From: Labilithrix luteola
Lineage (GTDB): Bacteria > Myxococcota_A > Polyangia > Polyangiales > Polyangiaceae
Direction: 5' to 3'
Assembly (NCBI RefSeq): GCF_001263205.1
Contig: NZ_CP012333.1
Coordinates: forward strand, 4,255,001 to 4,319,000
DNA: 64,000 nt
Below are positions 1 to 9,281 of the stretch, one piece after another; position 1 is the first letter of the stretch, and each line of letters begins with the position of its first letter. The position numbers and the translations under genes are program-made. Below the pieces are notes generated by a model, which was not told where the DNA came from, searched no databases, and saw only the letters and a program-made list of their open reading frames with translations.

Positions 1-1123
<1,123 letters not shown>

Positions 1124-1202
1124 CGGGGACAGAATAGAGAACTTTGCCGCCGGAAGGTAACCACCCCCGGCGCGAGCTCCCCTCACGAAGAGGCGCGCCG
1201 GC

Positions 1203-1682
1203 TCAGGCGTATCCGCCGCTTCGCGATACGACGAGCTGAACGCGGCCGTCGGGCTCGAGAGTGTAGACATCGTCGTCGTAGGTGTCGGCGGAGCGCGCGT
1301 GAACGACGATCTCTGGCGCGCCGTCCGCATTCATGTCGAGTACGGAGACGATGGCGAATGCTTCGTTCGCGGAGGCGGGGCGTTCACCGGCGGTCACCTT
1401 CTCGATGGCGTGTCCCCAGGCGTCGAGGTGCGTCCACTCGTCTGCCTGACGATTCCCGCGCGCCGCGGAGTATGCGGCCCGTGCGCGTGACGACGACGTC
1501 GTCGTCGGTAGGCACGGATGAGCTTCGTTGGCGCCCATTTTCCGGGCATGCCCGCCTTGCTGATTCGAGCGATTGCGATATATCGGAATGCAGTGCGATA
1601 CAAAACGAGAGAAGGCCGCCATGGGGGCGGCCGCGAAGACGAACACCAACACGAGCGCGGCGGGCGCGGGCGCATGCGTCAT
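1203..1682 (-). CDS. Putative secreted FG-GAP-like protein, possibly degenerate
   Basis: No firm family. The C-terminal part (about residues 80-159) reads as real protein and contains DMNADGAPEIVV, like one blade of an FG-GAP/VCBS repeat. From the ATG at 1682 the first 25 residues resemble a signal peptide (hydrophobic core ALVLVFVF, then AAAPMAAFS). The intervening stretch has unusual codons (TTT, GTA, ATA, TAT) and overlaps the likely promoter of the divergent PadR gene, whose start it overlaps by 9 bp. It may be a remnant that lost its middle. A shorter version starts at the ATG at 1538 (111 aa). FG-GAP proteins are normally much longer. Confidence 0.4.
   Translation of the reverse strand: MTHAPAPAALVLVFVFAAAPMAAFSRFVSHCIPIYRNRSNQQGGHARKMGANEAHPCLPTTTSSSRARAAYSAARGNRQADEWTHLDAWGHAIEKVTAGERPASANEAFAIVSVLDMNADGAPEIVVHARSADTYDDDVYTLEPDGRVQLVVSRSGGYA
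1557..1585 (+). promoter_or_regulatory. Candidate promoter and operator of the PadR-MFS operon
   Basis: TTGCTG (1557-1562) is followed after 16 bp by TATATC (1579-1584), a plausible sigma-70-type pair. The -10 region lies in the perfect 10-bp palindrome CGATATATCG (1576-1585). PadR repressors usually autoregulate through such short dyads, so this is the expected operator position about 90 bp upstream of the padR-like start. The assignment rests on sequence only. Confidence 0.35.
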
Positions 1683-2105
1683 GGGGAGGTACGCGCGGCG
1701 TTGCTGCTCGCACTCCGACAGGGCGCAGGCCACGGCTATGAGCTCGGCCAGCGGCTCGAACGCCAGAGCGGAGGGACATGGTCGCCGAGTGCCGGCTCGA
1801 TCTATCCCAACCTGCAACGCCTCTCCGACGAAGGGCTCGTCACGTCCGAAGAGCGCGATGGCAAGCGCATCTATGCGCTGACGCGCTCGGGAATTGCCGA
1901 GCTGAAGGACCGAGCCTCACGCGGCGAGGCGGCTCCCTGGGAGGCCATGGATGGCGGGGGAGGCGAGCTGCGTGATGCGGTCGTCGCGCTGAAGCTCGCC
2001 GCCAAACAGGTCTCGCTCGTCGGAACCGAGGTCCAGAGGAAACGCGCGACCGAGATCGTCATCGAAGCTCGTCGCCAGCTCTACGAGCTTCTCGCGAACG
2101 GATGA
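1674..2105 (+). CDS. PadR family transcriptional regulator
   Basis: A 143-residue DNA-binding repressor. The N-terminal winged helix has the PadR pattern: ALLLALRQGAGHGYEL near residues 9-24, then GSIYPNLQRLSDEGLV and RKIYALT-like sequence in the wing (GKRIYALTRSG). A C-terminal helix (about 105-143) would dimerise. The ATG at 1674 gives the usual short PadR leader; the open frame extends further upstream but that part is not protein-like. Its stop overlaps the start of the MFS gene (ATGA at 2102-2105), so the two are translationally coupled. By analogy with PadR/MFS pairs it probably represses the transporter until a toxic ligand binds. Confidence 0.9.
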   Translation: MRHGEVRAALLLALRQGAGHGYELGQRLERQSGGTWSPSAGSIYPNLQRLSDEGLVTSEERDGKRIYALTRSGIAELKDRASRGEAAPWEAMDGGGGELRDAVVALKLAAKQVSLVGTEVQRKRATEIVIEARRQLYELLANG

Positions 2106-3409
2106 ATGCGGAGGATGAAACAGTGAGCCCCCAAACATCGGCTGCGGCGACGACCGCTCCACAAGTCTCGAGCGCGCTCCGCATCGGCGGCTATCGCGCG
2201 CACTTCTTCACGTACCTGTTCGCGATGATGGCCGACAACATCGAGCACGTCATCAGCTACTGGGTCTCCTTCCAGAAGTTCCATTCGCCCGCGCTCGGCG
2301 GCTTCGCCGTGCTCTCGCACTGGCTGCCGTTCCTTTTCTTCTCGGTCGCCGTCGGGGCACTGAACGATCGCTTCGACTCACGGCGTCTCATCCAGGCCGG
2401 CATGGTGCTCTTCATCACCGCGTCGCTCGGCTGGGGCTACTTCTTCGTGACCGGCACACTGCAGATGTGGCACGCCATGGTGCTGCTCACGATCCATGGC
2501 TGCGCGGGCGTGCTCTGGCAGACGTCGAGCCAGATGCTCCTCTACGACATCGTCGGTCCGGCGAATCTCCCGAGCGCCGTGCGGCTCAACGCGACCGCCC
2601 GTTACCTCGGCGTGCTCGTCGGTCCAGCGGTCGGCGGCGCGATCATGCTCGCGCTCGGTCCGACGCGCGCCATCTTCGTCAACACCGTCTTCTACCTGCC
2701 GCTGCTTCTGTGGCTCGTGCGGGCCCCTTATGGCCGTAACTTCCGCAAAGACGCCGAGCCGCCCAAACGTGCCGTGCGTGGGCTCGAAGACATCCGCCGG
2801 ACCATCGGCGAGGTCCGTGCGATTCCAGTCCTCGGCATCATGATCGTGCTCGCCGGCGCTGCGTCGTTCTTCATCGGCAACAGCTACCAGGCCCAAATGC
2901 CGAGCTTCGCCCAGGACCTCGGTCACGGTGATCCGGGCACCTCGTACAGCATGCTGCTCGCCGCCGACGCTGCGGGGGCACTCGTCGCGGGCTTCGTGCT
3001 CGAGGCGCGTGGCAGTGGCCTGCTCAAGACGGGGCCCGCTTCCGCGGCGATGCTCGCCACCGCGTGGGGGCTCGCCCTTTGCGGATTCGCGCTCGTCCGC
3101 AGTTACCCGCTCGCACTCGCCTGTCTCTTCACGGCAGGGTTCTTCGAGCTCTCGACGAGCAGCATGACCCAAACCATCGTGCAGATGAACGCGCCGGGGC
3201 CCATTCGCGGTCGCGTTCTCGGACTCTTCAACATGTCGGCGCTCGGATTGCGCGCGTTCAGTGGGATCACCGTGGGGCTCGTGGGAAGCGTCACGTCCGT
3301 CCACGCCTCGCTTGCCGGCTCGACGTTGGTGTTCGCCGCCGTGACGACCTTCCTCCTCCTGAGGTTGCGCGCGAGCGCCTCGGCACCGGCGGTCCCTCCG
3401 GGTCCTTGA
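2102..3409 (+). CDS. MFS transporter (MFS_3/EntS-like efflux type)
   Basis: A 435-residue inner-membrane carrier with about 12 hydrophobic segments, beginning after a polar 30-residue N-terminus. The loop after the second segment carries a motif-A-like NDRFDSRRLIQAG, typical of major facilitator proteins. Overall pattern and length fit the MFS_3 group, which exports siderophores or drugs. It overlaps the PadR gene by 4 bp and ends 54 bp before a convergent SDR gene. The substrate cannot be read from the sequence; drug or metabolite efflux under PadR control is inferred from the operon. Confidence 0.85.
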   Translation: MNAEDETVSPQTSAAATTAPQVSSALRIGGYRAHFFTYLFAMMADNIEHVISYWVSFQKFHSPALGGFAVLSHWLPFLFFSVAVGALNDRFDSRRLIQAGMVLFITASLGWGYFFVTGTLQMWHAMVLLTIHGCAGVLWQTSSQMLLYDIVGPANLPSAVRLNATARYLGVLVGPAVGGAIMLALGPTRAIFVNTVFYLPLLLWLVRAPYGRNFRKDAEPPKRAVRGLEDIRRTIGEVRAIPVLGIMIVLAGAASFFIGNSYQAQMPSFAQDLGHGDPGTSYSMLLAADAAGALVAGFVLEARGSGLLKTGPASAAMLATAWGLALCGFALVRSYPLALACLFTAGFFELSTSSMTQTIVQMNAPGPIRGRVLGLFNMSALGLRAFSGITVGLVGSVTSVHASLAGSTLVFAAVTTFLLLRLRASASAPAVPPGP

Positions 3410-3463
3410 GTCTCCCGACGGACGAGCTCGGCTGAGCGTCGTCAGCGCGGTGCTCGGTCGAAA

Positions 3464-4168
3464 TCACCACTTCTCGGCGAAAGGCCGCGCCTCGACTTCG
3501 AACGACCAGGTCGAGGGCTTTTGCTCCGTCACCGAGTGGACGAGATCGGCCACGTCGTCGGGGCGAATGAAGAACGAGTCGGGCTTGTCCGGCATGCGCT
3601 TGCGCGTGGAAGGCAGATCGACGACGCCGTCGACGATCACCACCGACACGTGGATGCCTGCCGGCCAGAGCGAGCGAGCCATCGATTCGGCGAGGCTTCG
3701 CTGCGCGGCTTTGGCCGGCGCGAAGGCCGCGGTCATCACGTTTCCACGGCGCGAAGCCGTGGCGCCGATGAACACGATGTTCCCTCGGCCCTTGGCCTTC
3801 ATGGATGGAATCACTTCTTGCGAGGCGACCAACGCGCCCAGTGCGTTGACCCGCCACGACTGCTCGAAGCCCTCGGGCGTGATCTCTTCGACGGATCCCC
3901 AGATTCCGGACCCTGCGTTGTAGACGAGCACGTCGACCTCGCCCTGGTGTTTGCGAATGGCGGCGAAGGCTTCCTTGATGGACGCTTCGTCCGCCACGTC
4001 GCAAAGGTACGCACGCGCGCCGTCGAGCTCCTTGGCGAGCTCGTTCGTCAGTCCAGGCGAGCGAGCCAGAAGGGCGACGGCGTATCCGTCCTTGGCGAAA
4101 CGACGGGCGAGCGCCGCGCCGTTGCCGGGACCAATACCAACGACCGCACAGACGCCCTTCTTGCCCAT
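3464..4168 (-). CDS. SDR-family protein lacking the catalytic tyrosine
   Basis: A 234-residue Rossmann-fold protein. The cofactor motif is GIGPGNGAAL near residues 10-20 and the NAG-type motif is present (YNAGSG near 87). At the active site the YxxxK pair reads FAPAK (near 155-159), so the proton-donating Tyr is Phe. This FxxAK plus GIHVSVVIVDGVVD pattern marks the atypical SDR_c10-like group. It may be a non-canonical reductase or a binding protein. The ATG at 4168 is chosen because TCGGAGGA stands just upstream; the open frame to 4252 has no such site. It lies 16 bp downstream of the SUKH-like gene and probably shares its transcript. Confidence 0.85.
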   Translation of the reverse strand: MGKKGVCAVVGIGPGNGAALARRFAKDGYAVALLARSPGLTNELAKELDGARAYLCDVADEASIKEAFAAIRKHQGEVDVLVYNAGSGIWGSVEEITPEGFEQSWRVNALGALVASQEVIPSMKAKGRGNIVFIGATASRRGNVMTAAFAPAKAAQRSLAESMARSLWPAGIHVSVVIVDGVVDLPSTRKRMPDKPDSFFIRPDDVADLVHSVTEQKPSTWSFEVEARPFAEKW

Positions 4169-4184
4169 GATGTCCTCCGAAGTT

Positions 4185-4775
4185 TCAGGAAGCGAGGTCT
4201 TCCAAGGCGTAGACCCAACCCGGCCAGTAGTGCTCCGGCCTCTCGAGTGCACGTGAGTCGAGCTTGGTCAGGAGCCCTGCGAACGATTCGACGAGCGCCA
4301 CCTGGCCAGGTGCGGGCCCCGCGACCATGCTCGAAAAGCTCGCCACGAACGCGTTCATCGAGGCGAGGAATCCCTCCAGGGTTGCGTTCACGAAGCGATC
4401 GTCTTCGGCGTTCTTCGCGTCGAGAAGCCAGACTTCGCCGCTGCCTCTGCGCAGCACGAACATCGAGTGGACGACGGGAGGACTCCCGCTGGTGTCACGC
4501 ACCTCACCGATCACGTAGCCCTCGTGGTCGCCCGATCGGGTGAGGGGAGCCGACTCTTCCCATGTGCCGACGAGCTTCTTGCCGTCGGTGGCCGCCGAAA
4601 AGAGTGTCGGCCCCGGCCAACCCGGTAGGCGGAGCTCTCGCGGGACCCCCGAGGTCTTCAGCGTCTTCTTGGTGGTCTCGGGAAGCTCGAGATCGTCCGT
4701 CGCCGAAGAGTCGAACTCGATGTCGGTTCCAGAGGTGGGGCCCTTGTCTGCGCTGTCGTCGGTATTGCTGGTCAT
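4185..4775 (-). CDS. SUKH-4-like (immunity-family) protein
   Basis: A 196-residue cytoplasmic protein with a polar, acidic N-terminus (about 1-40). The remainder resembles SUKH-4 immunity-type proteins: a VPRELRLPGWPG segment near 44-55, a beta-rich core, RFVNATLEGFLASMNAFV near 128-145, and a C-terminal WPGWVYALED. SUKH proteins often protect against polymorphic toxins in kin competition, but stand-alone SUKH proteins also occur. No toxin gene is adjacent. Upstream lie a short palindrome and an 11-bp tandem repeat (separate entries). Family assignment is by pattern only, so moderate confidence. Confidence 0.5.
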   Translation of the reverse strand: MTSNTDDSADKGPTSGTDIEFDSSATDDLELPETTKKTLKTSGVPRELRLPGWPGPTLFSAATDGKKLVGTWEESAPLTRSGDHEGYVIGEVRDTSGSPPVVHSMFVLRRGSGEVWLLDAKNAEDDRFVNATLEGFLASMNAFVASFSSMVAGPAPGQVALVESFAGLLTKLDSRALERPEHYWPGWVYALEDLAS

Positions 4776-4828
4776 TCGTGATGCTCGTTCGTTCGGCTCG
4801 TGCGAGGCGTTCGTTGCGCGTTGTTTGA

Positions 4829-4839
4829 GTGAAGTTCAC
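4829..4839. promoter_or_regulatory. Perfect 11-bp palindrome upstream of the SUKH-like gene
   Basis: GTGAAGTTCAC is a perfect dyad (5-bp arms, 1-bp centre) 54 bp upstream of the ATG at 4775, in a position where a repressor or activator of that gene could bind. Chance occurrence cannot be excluded. Confidence 0.25.
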
Positions 4840-4873
4840 CGGCTCGAATTTTGCTGGGACCTGGTCGAGGCAT

Positions 4874-4902
4874 CGACAACGCACCGACAACGCACCGATA
4901 AC
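4874..4902. repeat. 11-bp tandem direct repeat (2.6 copies)
   Basis: CGACAACGCAC occurs twice head to tail (4874-4884 and 4885-4895) and is followed by the partial third copy CGATAAC (4896-4902). The period of one helical turn places each unit on the same DNA face, as in activator or iteron-like sites. It sits in the 140-bp gap between the DUF302 gene and the SUKH-like gene, about 100-125 bp upstream of the latter. Confidence 0.45.
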
Positions 4903-4915
4903 CCGTCGTGAACCG

Positions 4916-5425
4916 TCACCCGAGCTCTCGCTGCGCCTGCGCCGAGGCCTTTTCGAGGACGTGTGCAAGTTTCGTGTCCAGCTCCCGCGCGACGACGTTG
5001 ACCGCCTCGTTCTGGAATTGGCCGAACAACGTCGATGGTCGGTCGTACTCCGCCCGCGTGGTGACCTGGTCGAGCTCGTAAAGGAGGACCGTCAGTGGTG
5101 CATAGAGGGCCGCGCGGACGTCCAATTGGGTCATACGAAATGCGATGAGTGGATTGCCGACGTGATAGCGGAGGACCCGCTTCGGCTGACCGCTCAGCGC
5201 GAACAGCGCCCCGTGATCGAGCTTGCCGAAGATCATGAGGCCCTGCTCGCCCTCCATCTGGGCGATGCGAGCCTTGGCGTCTTCTGGATCGGCCTTCAGG
5301 CGACCGAGCACGGATGGGTCGAAATGACCCAGGAGGCCCTCGAACGCGACAATGAACGCATCGAAGGCCACCGGGATGTCGGTCGCGACGTGATCGATGG
5401 ACACCGCAGTTCCGAGCTCGCTCAT
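4916..5425 (-). CDS. DUF302 domain protein
   Basis: A 169-residue protein of the DUF302 alpha/beta fold. The family pattern is visible: an opening segment AFDAFIVAFEGLL, a middle KLDHGALFAL followed by VLRYHVGNPLIAFRM (family consensus GNP), and APLTVLLYEL, which matches the usual LPL-plus-V-YED strand. The function of DUF302 is not established. The frame extends to an ATG at 5470, but the ATG at 5425 has an AGGG-type ribosome site nearby and starts just before the domain, so it is preferred. It precedes the SUKH-like gene on the same strand with a 140-bp gap. Confidence 0.7.
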   Translation of the reverse strand: MSELGTAVSIDHVATDIPVAFDAFIVAFEGLLGHFDPSVLGRLKADPEDAKARIAQMEGEQGLMIFGKLDHGALFALSGQPKRVLRYHVGNPLIAFRMTQLDVRAALYAPLTVLLYELDQVTTRAEYDRPSTLFGQFQNEAVNVVARELDTKLAHVLEKASAQAQRELG

Positions 5426-5506
5426 GGCGCCCTGTCCGACGACCATGCGCACGGCCGCGAGGCCCCGCAAGCCAGCTCGTTTGTCGAAAACTCGGCTGAA
5501 ATCAGC

Positions 5507-7051
5507 TCATCGACGGGTTCGGCGCCGACGAAACGCGGTGGCGATCGCCAGTGCCAAGCCGGCGATCTCCACTTTTTCGCCACCTCCGCCGCCCGCGACG
5601 ACGCAGCCACAACCCGAGCTGTCGTCGACGGATGCGCTCTGGAGCGTGCCGCCATCGGCCGGTCCGTCGGAGGGCGAGGCACCGGGTCCGTTCAGGCCGC
5701 CGCCGCCGCCGTCGACTCCGCCGTCGGAGTCGGTGGCGGGTTTATCGACACAGTTGCCCGCTTCGCAGGTCTGGCCCGCCGGGCAGACGGCGCCGCTGCA
5801 GGCGTCGACGCAGTTGCCGGCCTGGCAGTGCTGGCCTCCGGTGCACGTCACGCCGGCACAAGCCGCCTCGATGCACAGGCCGCTCGCCGTATCGCAAGAC
5901 TTGCCGCCGGTGCACGGAAGGCAATCGCAACTCGTGACGCAAGCGCCGTTGTCACAGACCTGCCCTGACTCGCATGTCACGCCTGCGCACGAATCGGCAC
6001 ATGTGCCAGCACGACAGGTCTGACCGTGCGGGCACACGACGTCGTCGCAGGCGCCCTTGCACGTGCCGGCGACGCAGACCTTGCCGGCGTCGCACGTGAC
6101 GTCCTTGCAGCGCGGGTCGACGCAATGGCCGTTTGCGTTGCAGACCTTGTCGCCCGGGCAGGCGAACTCGCCGGAGGCGCAGCTGCCGACGCACGTTCCC
6201 TTGTCGCAAACCTGCCCGCTCGGACAGAGATCGCCTTCGTCCGTTTGGCCGTCGCAGTTGTCGTCGAGCCCGTTGCACTTCTCCGCCGTGCCCGCCGTCG
6301 ACGGCTTGCACGTGGTGCCGTTCGCCGTGCACTGCGTGAACCCCGACGCACAAATGCCGGGTTTGCCGGTATCGCAAGCTTGTCCGCCGCCGACGCACGT
6401 GACGCCGCTGACGATGTAGACGTCGTCGTTGAAGTCGCCGTCGTTGTTGAAGGAGGTCGCGCCGGTCGGTCCATCTTCGAAGGCCAGATAGAACGCGTTG
6501 GGGACGTTCCTCGACGGATAGATCAGCGTGGTGATCCAGGGCGCAACCGGATTGCAGCCGGAGCACACGCGGTTCCACGCCGGATTCGAGTAGTGCGTTT
6601 CGGTGCACTGCTGAGTCGGGCTTCCGACCAGCGCGAATCCGACGAGCCCGCCCTTGTACGCGGGGTCGCTCTTGATGTCCGTGCCGCTGAACGTGGTGCC
6701 GACCGCAGAGCCCGCGGGGATGATGACGTGCAGATCGGTCGACGACGGCGGGGAACCGGTCTCGTTGTACCAGGCGAAGTGGAGCGCGCAGGCGGCGCCA
6801 TGCAGAACGAACTTCGCGTCGAAGCCGCAAAGCGGAGAGAACGCATTCGGACCGCTCGCGGCGTCCACCTTCCAGTCGATGGCTTCACCAACGCTCGCGA
6901 AGTACTGGTTCAGCTGAACCGGATCCCCGGACGCGATGGGGACGACCTGATTCGAAGGCTCCGTCACCGTCGCCGACGCGGTGGCGGCCACGCAGACGAA
7001 GGCAGAAGCGGACAAGAAGGAAAGGGCGGTGCGGAAGGGAGATGGGGCCAC
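5507..7051 (-). CDS. Secreted Cys-rich protein with DUF4114-like, MopE-type and MYXO-CTERM-like regions
   Basis: A 514-residue exported protein. Residues 1-28 form a signal peptide. Residues about 60-215 include AFEDGPTGA and DGDFNDDVY, the pattern of a DUF4114 domain. Near 250-270 comes CNGLDDNCDGQTDEG, the MopE-type putative metal-binding motif. Residues 270-440 are a chain of short Cys-rich repeats (C-x-GQ-x-C-x3-C). The tail has a Gly/Asp-rich spacer, SGCGCVV, a hydrophobic helix and FRRRRTRR. Cys, helix and Arg cluster together resemble MYXO-CTERM, a signal for cell-surface anchoring or processing in myxobacteria. It is divergent from the kelch lipoprotein gene, with an AT-rich palindrome between them. 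Confidence 0.85.
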   Translation of the reverse strand: MAPSPFRTALSFLSASAFVCVAATASATVTEPSNQVVPIASGDPVQLNQYFASVGEAIDWKVDAASGPNAFSPLCGFDAKFVLHGAACALHFAWYNETGSPPSSTDLHVIIPAGSAVGTTFSGTDIKSDPAYKGGLVGFALVGSPTQQCTETHYSNPAWNRVCSGCNPVAPWITTLIYPSRNVPNAFYLAFEDGPTGATSFNNDGDFNDDVYIVSGVTCVGGGQACDTGKPGICASGFTQCTANGTTCKPSTAGTAEKCNGLDDNCDGQTDEGDLCPSGQVCDKGTCVGSCASGEFACPGDKVCNANGHCVDPRCKDVTCDAGKVCVAGTCKGACDDVVCPHGQTCRAGTCADSCAGVTCESGQVCDNGACVTSCDCLPCTGGKSCDTASGLCIEAACAGVTCTGGQHCQAGNCVDACSGAVCPAGQTCEAGNCVDKPATDSDGGVDGGGGGLNGPGASPSDGPADGGTLQSASVDDSSGCGCVVAGGGGGEKVEIAGLALAIATAFRRRRTRR

Positions 7052-7080
7052 GTTTGCAAGGTATCGCAGCTGTGGTGGAA

Positions 7081-7101
7081 AATTCTGACCAAATCAGAAT
7101 T
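7081..7101. promoter_or_regulatory. AT-rich perfect inverted repeat in a divergent promoter
   Basis: AATTCTGA (7081-7088) and TCAGAATT (7094-7101) are perfect 8-bp arms around a 5-bp spacer. The site lies 30 bp upstream of the Cys-rich protein gene (minus strand) and 45 bp upstream of the kelch lipoprotein gene (plus strand). AT-rich sequence is unusual in this window. The position suits a shared operator for both secreted-protein genes. Confidence 0.5.
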
Positions 7102-7146
7102 CTCGGGCGCGAGGAAGAAAGGTGGGCGCGCGCCGTATAGGGGGGC

Positions 7147-9273
7147 ATGACCGCGCGTTCCTCGGCTTTTGCCCTGATCCTGGCCTCGCTCGGCGTTTTT
7201 GCCTGCTCATCCACCGCGTGTGCGCCCGCGGAGGAAGAGACCGCCGAGTCGGACGAACAGGCGCTGCGAGGCCTTTCGCCCTCCGAGATCGTCGGAACCC
7301 TCGCCTACGGCGAGACGAGCGCGCCCATCCCGTACTCGAAGATGCCGCTCTACCGCGCGCTGAAGTTCGAAGGCGTGAAGGGGGACTCCGTCGACGCGTG
7401 GGTGCGATCGAGCAATGGCGATGCTCGCGCGTGGCTCCTTTCGAGCAGCTTCGCCACGGTCGCATCGAATCTCGATGCGGCGCCGGGCACGAAGGACTCG
7501 CACCTCGAAGCCACGCTGACGAAGACAGGGACGCACTACATCGTCTTTCGCGAGACCTCGAAGAAGGACGCCTCCTTCACCGTTTCGCTCGCCAAGAAGG
7601 GCGGAGCGTGTGCTCTTGCTCCGGCCATCACCCCGAAGTGGGAACCGGCAGCGCCCGGTCGGCCCGTCGGGATCATGCTCTTCGACGCGAAGCGCAACCG
7701 CCTCGTGGTTCTGACCTCCGAAGGCACCAGCGAGCTCGCGGCGGGCGGTTGGTCTCCGCCCGAGGGCGATCCGCTTCCTGCGGGGTTACGGACGGACGCC
7801 ACGGTGGCGTACGACTCCGCCCGCGGTCGCGCCGTCCTTTTCGGCGGCGGTAGCAACGTCGACGGTTTGCTCGGCGACACGTGGGAATGGGACGGCGCCA
7901 CGAACACGTGGTCGAAGATGGCTCCCGCGGGCGTGACTCCGCGTGCCCGTTTCGGTCATGCCTTGGTCTACGACGCAGCACGCAAGACCACGCTGCTCTT
8001 CGGCGGCTACGCCGGGTCGCAGACCGCCGATGCGATGGAAGACACGTGGACCTGGAACGGGACCTCCTGGACCCGCGTGGGCACTCCGGCGCAAACGCAT
8101 CCCGAGGCACGGATCCAGAGTCGGATGGCGTTCGACGCCGCTCGCAATCGCGTCGTGCTCTATGGGCGGTACAGCGGATACATCGTGGGCGCCGTCAACG
8201 CGCCGAACACGGCACGTACGAATACCTGGGAATGGGACGGCACGACCTGGCAGCTCGCTCGCGGGGGTGAAGGATCGGTCACGTCCGACGACCCGACCGA
8301 TTTGCCGATGGTCTTCGATTCGAGCCGAGGTCACGTCGTCCGCGTCGAGCCGAATGGCGAGCGTTACCGCAAGACCTTCATCGTGCGCGAATGGGACGGC
8401 ACGAGGTGGTCGACCATCAGCTCGGGGGCGGGACCGAAGGTCGACGTCGCATCGGCCACGCAGTACTTCGGCGCCTACGATTCCGCGCGCAGCCGCTTCG
8501 TCTTCGGGGAGACCTCCAACGATTGGAAGGCGAGCGAATTTTTCTTTTACGAAGAGCCGAATCGGGCGCCCGTGCTCGCGCCGATTGCCAATCAGCGTGT
8601 CTTCGCTGGCGATACGTTGTCGCTGTCTCTGTCGGCGACCGACGCCGATGGACACGCCGTTCACTACGACGTTGCTCCGCTTCCCGGAGGAGCGACGTTC
8701 GACTCGCAGAGCGGTGCCTTCGCCTGGCAGCCCACCGTCGCCCAGGCGGGGAGCTACACGCTGACGGCCACGGCGACCGACGGTTGCGCGAACGCGACGC
8801 AGACGTTCACGGTTCGCGTCGACCACCTTGCTTACGCCGCACTTCCGAGCGGAGCCGTGAAACTCGGAGGCAAGGTTGGCGTGCCGATCATGCTCTATCG
8901 GAGCAGTAGTACGTATACCGGGAACGCCGAGCTGTCGTGCACGGTGGCGGGGGACAATCCTGGCAAGGTCTCCGTGACGTGCGGTGGCGGCACGACGACC
9001 GCCTACGCGTATCCGGGCACGGCGAGCTTCACGCCGACGACGACGAGTGCACCGCTCGAGAGCGATCTCTCGTTCGCCTACCAGGAAGGAACGGGCAACG
9101 CGCTGAGTAAGTTCGCGGGAAGGCTCGAACCGCTCTCCGATGGAACGTTCAAGCTGCATGTCACGGCCTGGTCGCAGCCGGAAGCGGGAGTGCAAGGCGC
9201 ACGCGTGACGATGAACACCTCGTCGCCGTACGGAACGTCGGACGCGTACGGCATCGTCGACGTCATTCCCTGA
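7147..9273 (+). CDS. Kelch-repeat/Ig-like lipoprotein
   Basis: A 708-residue probable surface lipoprotein. The signal peptide ends near residues 17-25 with Cys residues in a lipobox-like context (LGVFACSS). Residues about 40-150 form a domain shared with the next gene, resembling a pre-peptidase C-terminal (PPC) fold. Residues 160-470 hold kelch-type repeats, with recurring D-x-A-R-x-R-x-V-x-FGG and DTWEWDG blocks that predict a beta-propeller. Residues 475-560 form a cadherin/He_PIG-like Ig domain (NRAPVLAPI, then ATDADG, PGGATFDSQSG). The C-terminus is beta-rich and unrecognised. It is followed 8 bp later by a gene with the same N-terminal module. Role unknown; adhesion or binding is a guess from the folds. 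Confidence 0.8.
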   Translation: MTARSSAFALILASLGVFACSSTACAPAEEETAESDEQALRGLSPSEIVGTLAYGETSAPIPYSKMPLYRALKFEGVKGDSVDAWVRSSNGDARAWLLSSSFATVASNLDAAPGTKDSHLEATLTKTGTHYIVFRETSKKDASFTVSLAKKGGACALAPAITPKWEPAAPGRPVGIMLFDAKRNRLVVLTSEGTSELAAGGWSPPEGDPLPAGLRTDATVAYDSARGRAVLFGGGSNVDGLLGDTWEWDGATNTWSKMAPAGVTPRARFGHALVYDAARKTTLLFGGYAGSQTADAMEDTWTWNGTSWTRVGTPAQTHPEARIQSRMAFDAARNRVVLYGRYSGYIVGAVNAPNTARTNTWEWDGTTWQLARGGEGSVTSDDPTDLPMVFDSSRGHVVRVEPNGERYRKTFIVREWDGTRWSTISSGAGPKVDVASATQYFGAYDSARSRFVFGETSNDWKASEFFFYEEPNRAPVLAPIANQRVFAGDTLSLSLSATDADGHAVHYDVAPLPGGATFDSQSGAFAWQPTVAQAGSYTLTATATDGCANATQTFTVRVDHLAYAALPSGAVKLGGKVGVPIMLYRSSSTYTGNAELSCTVAGDNPGKVSVTCGGGTTTAYAYPGTASFTPTTTSAPLESDLSFAYQEGTGNALSKFAGRLEPLSDGTFKLHVTAWSQPEAGVQGARVTMNTSSPYGTSDAYGIVDVIP

Positions 9274-9281
9274 GGAAAGTC

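Noticed and set aside
4874..4902. CRISPR-like repeat array
   Set aside because: Repeat unit is only 11 bp with no spacers and no cas genes; it is a simple tandem repeat.
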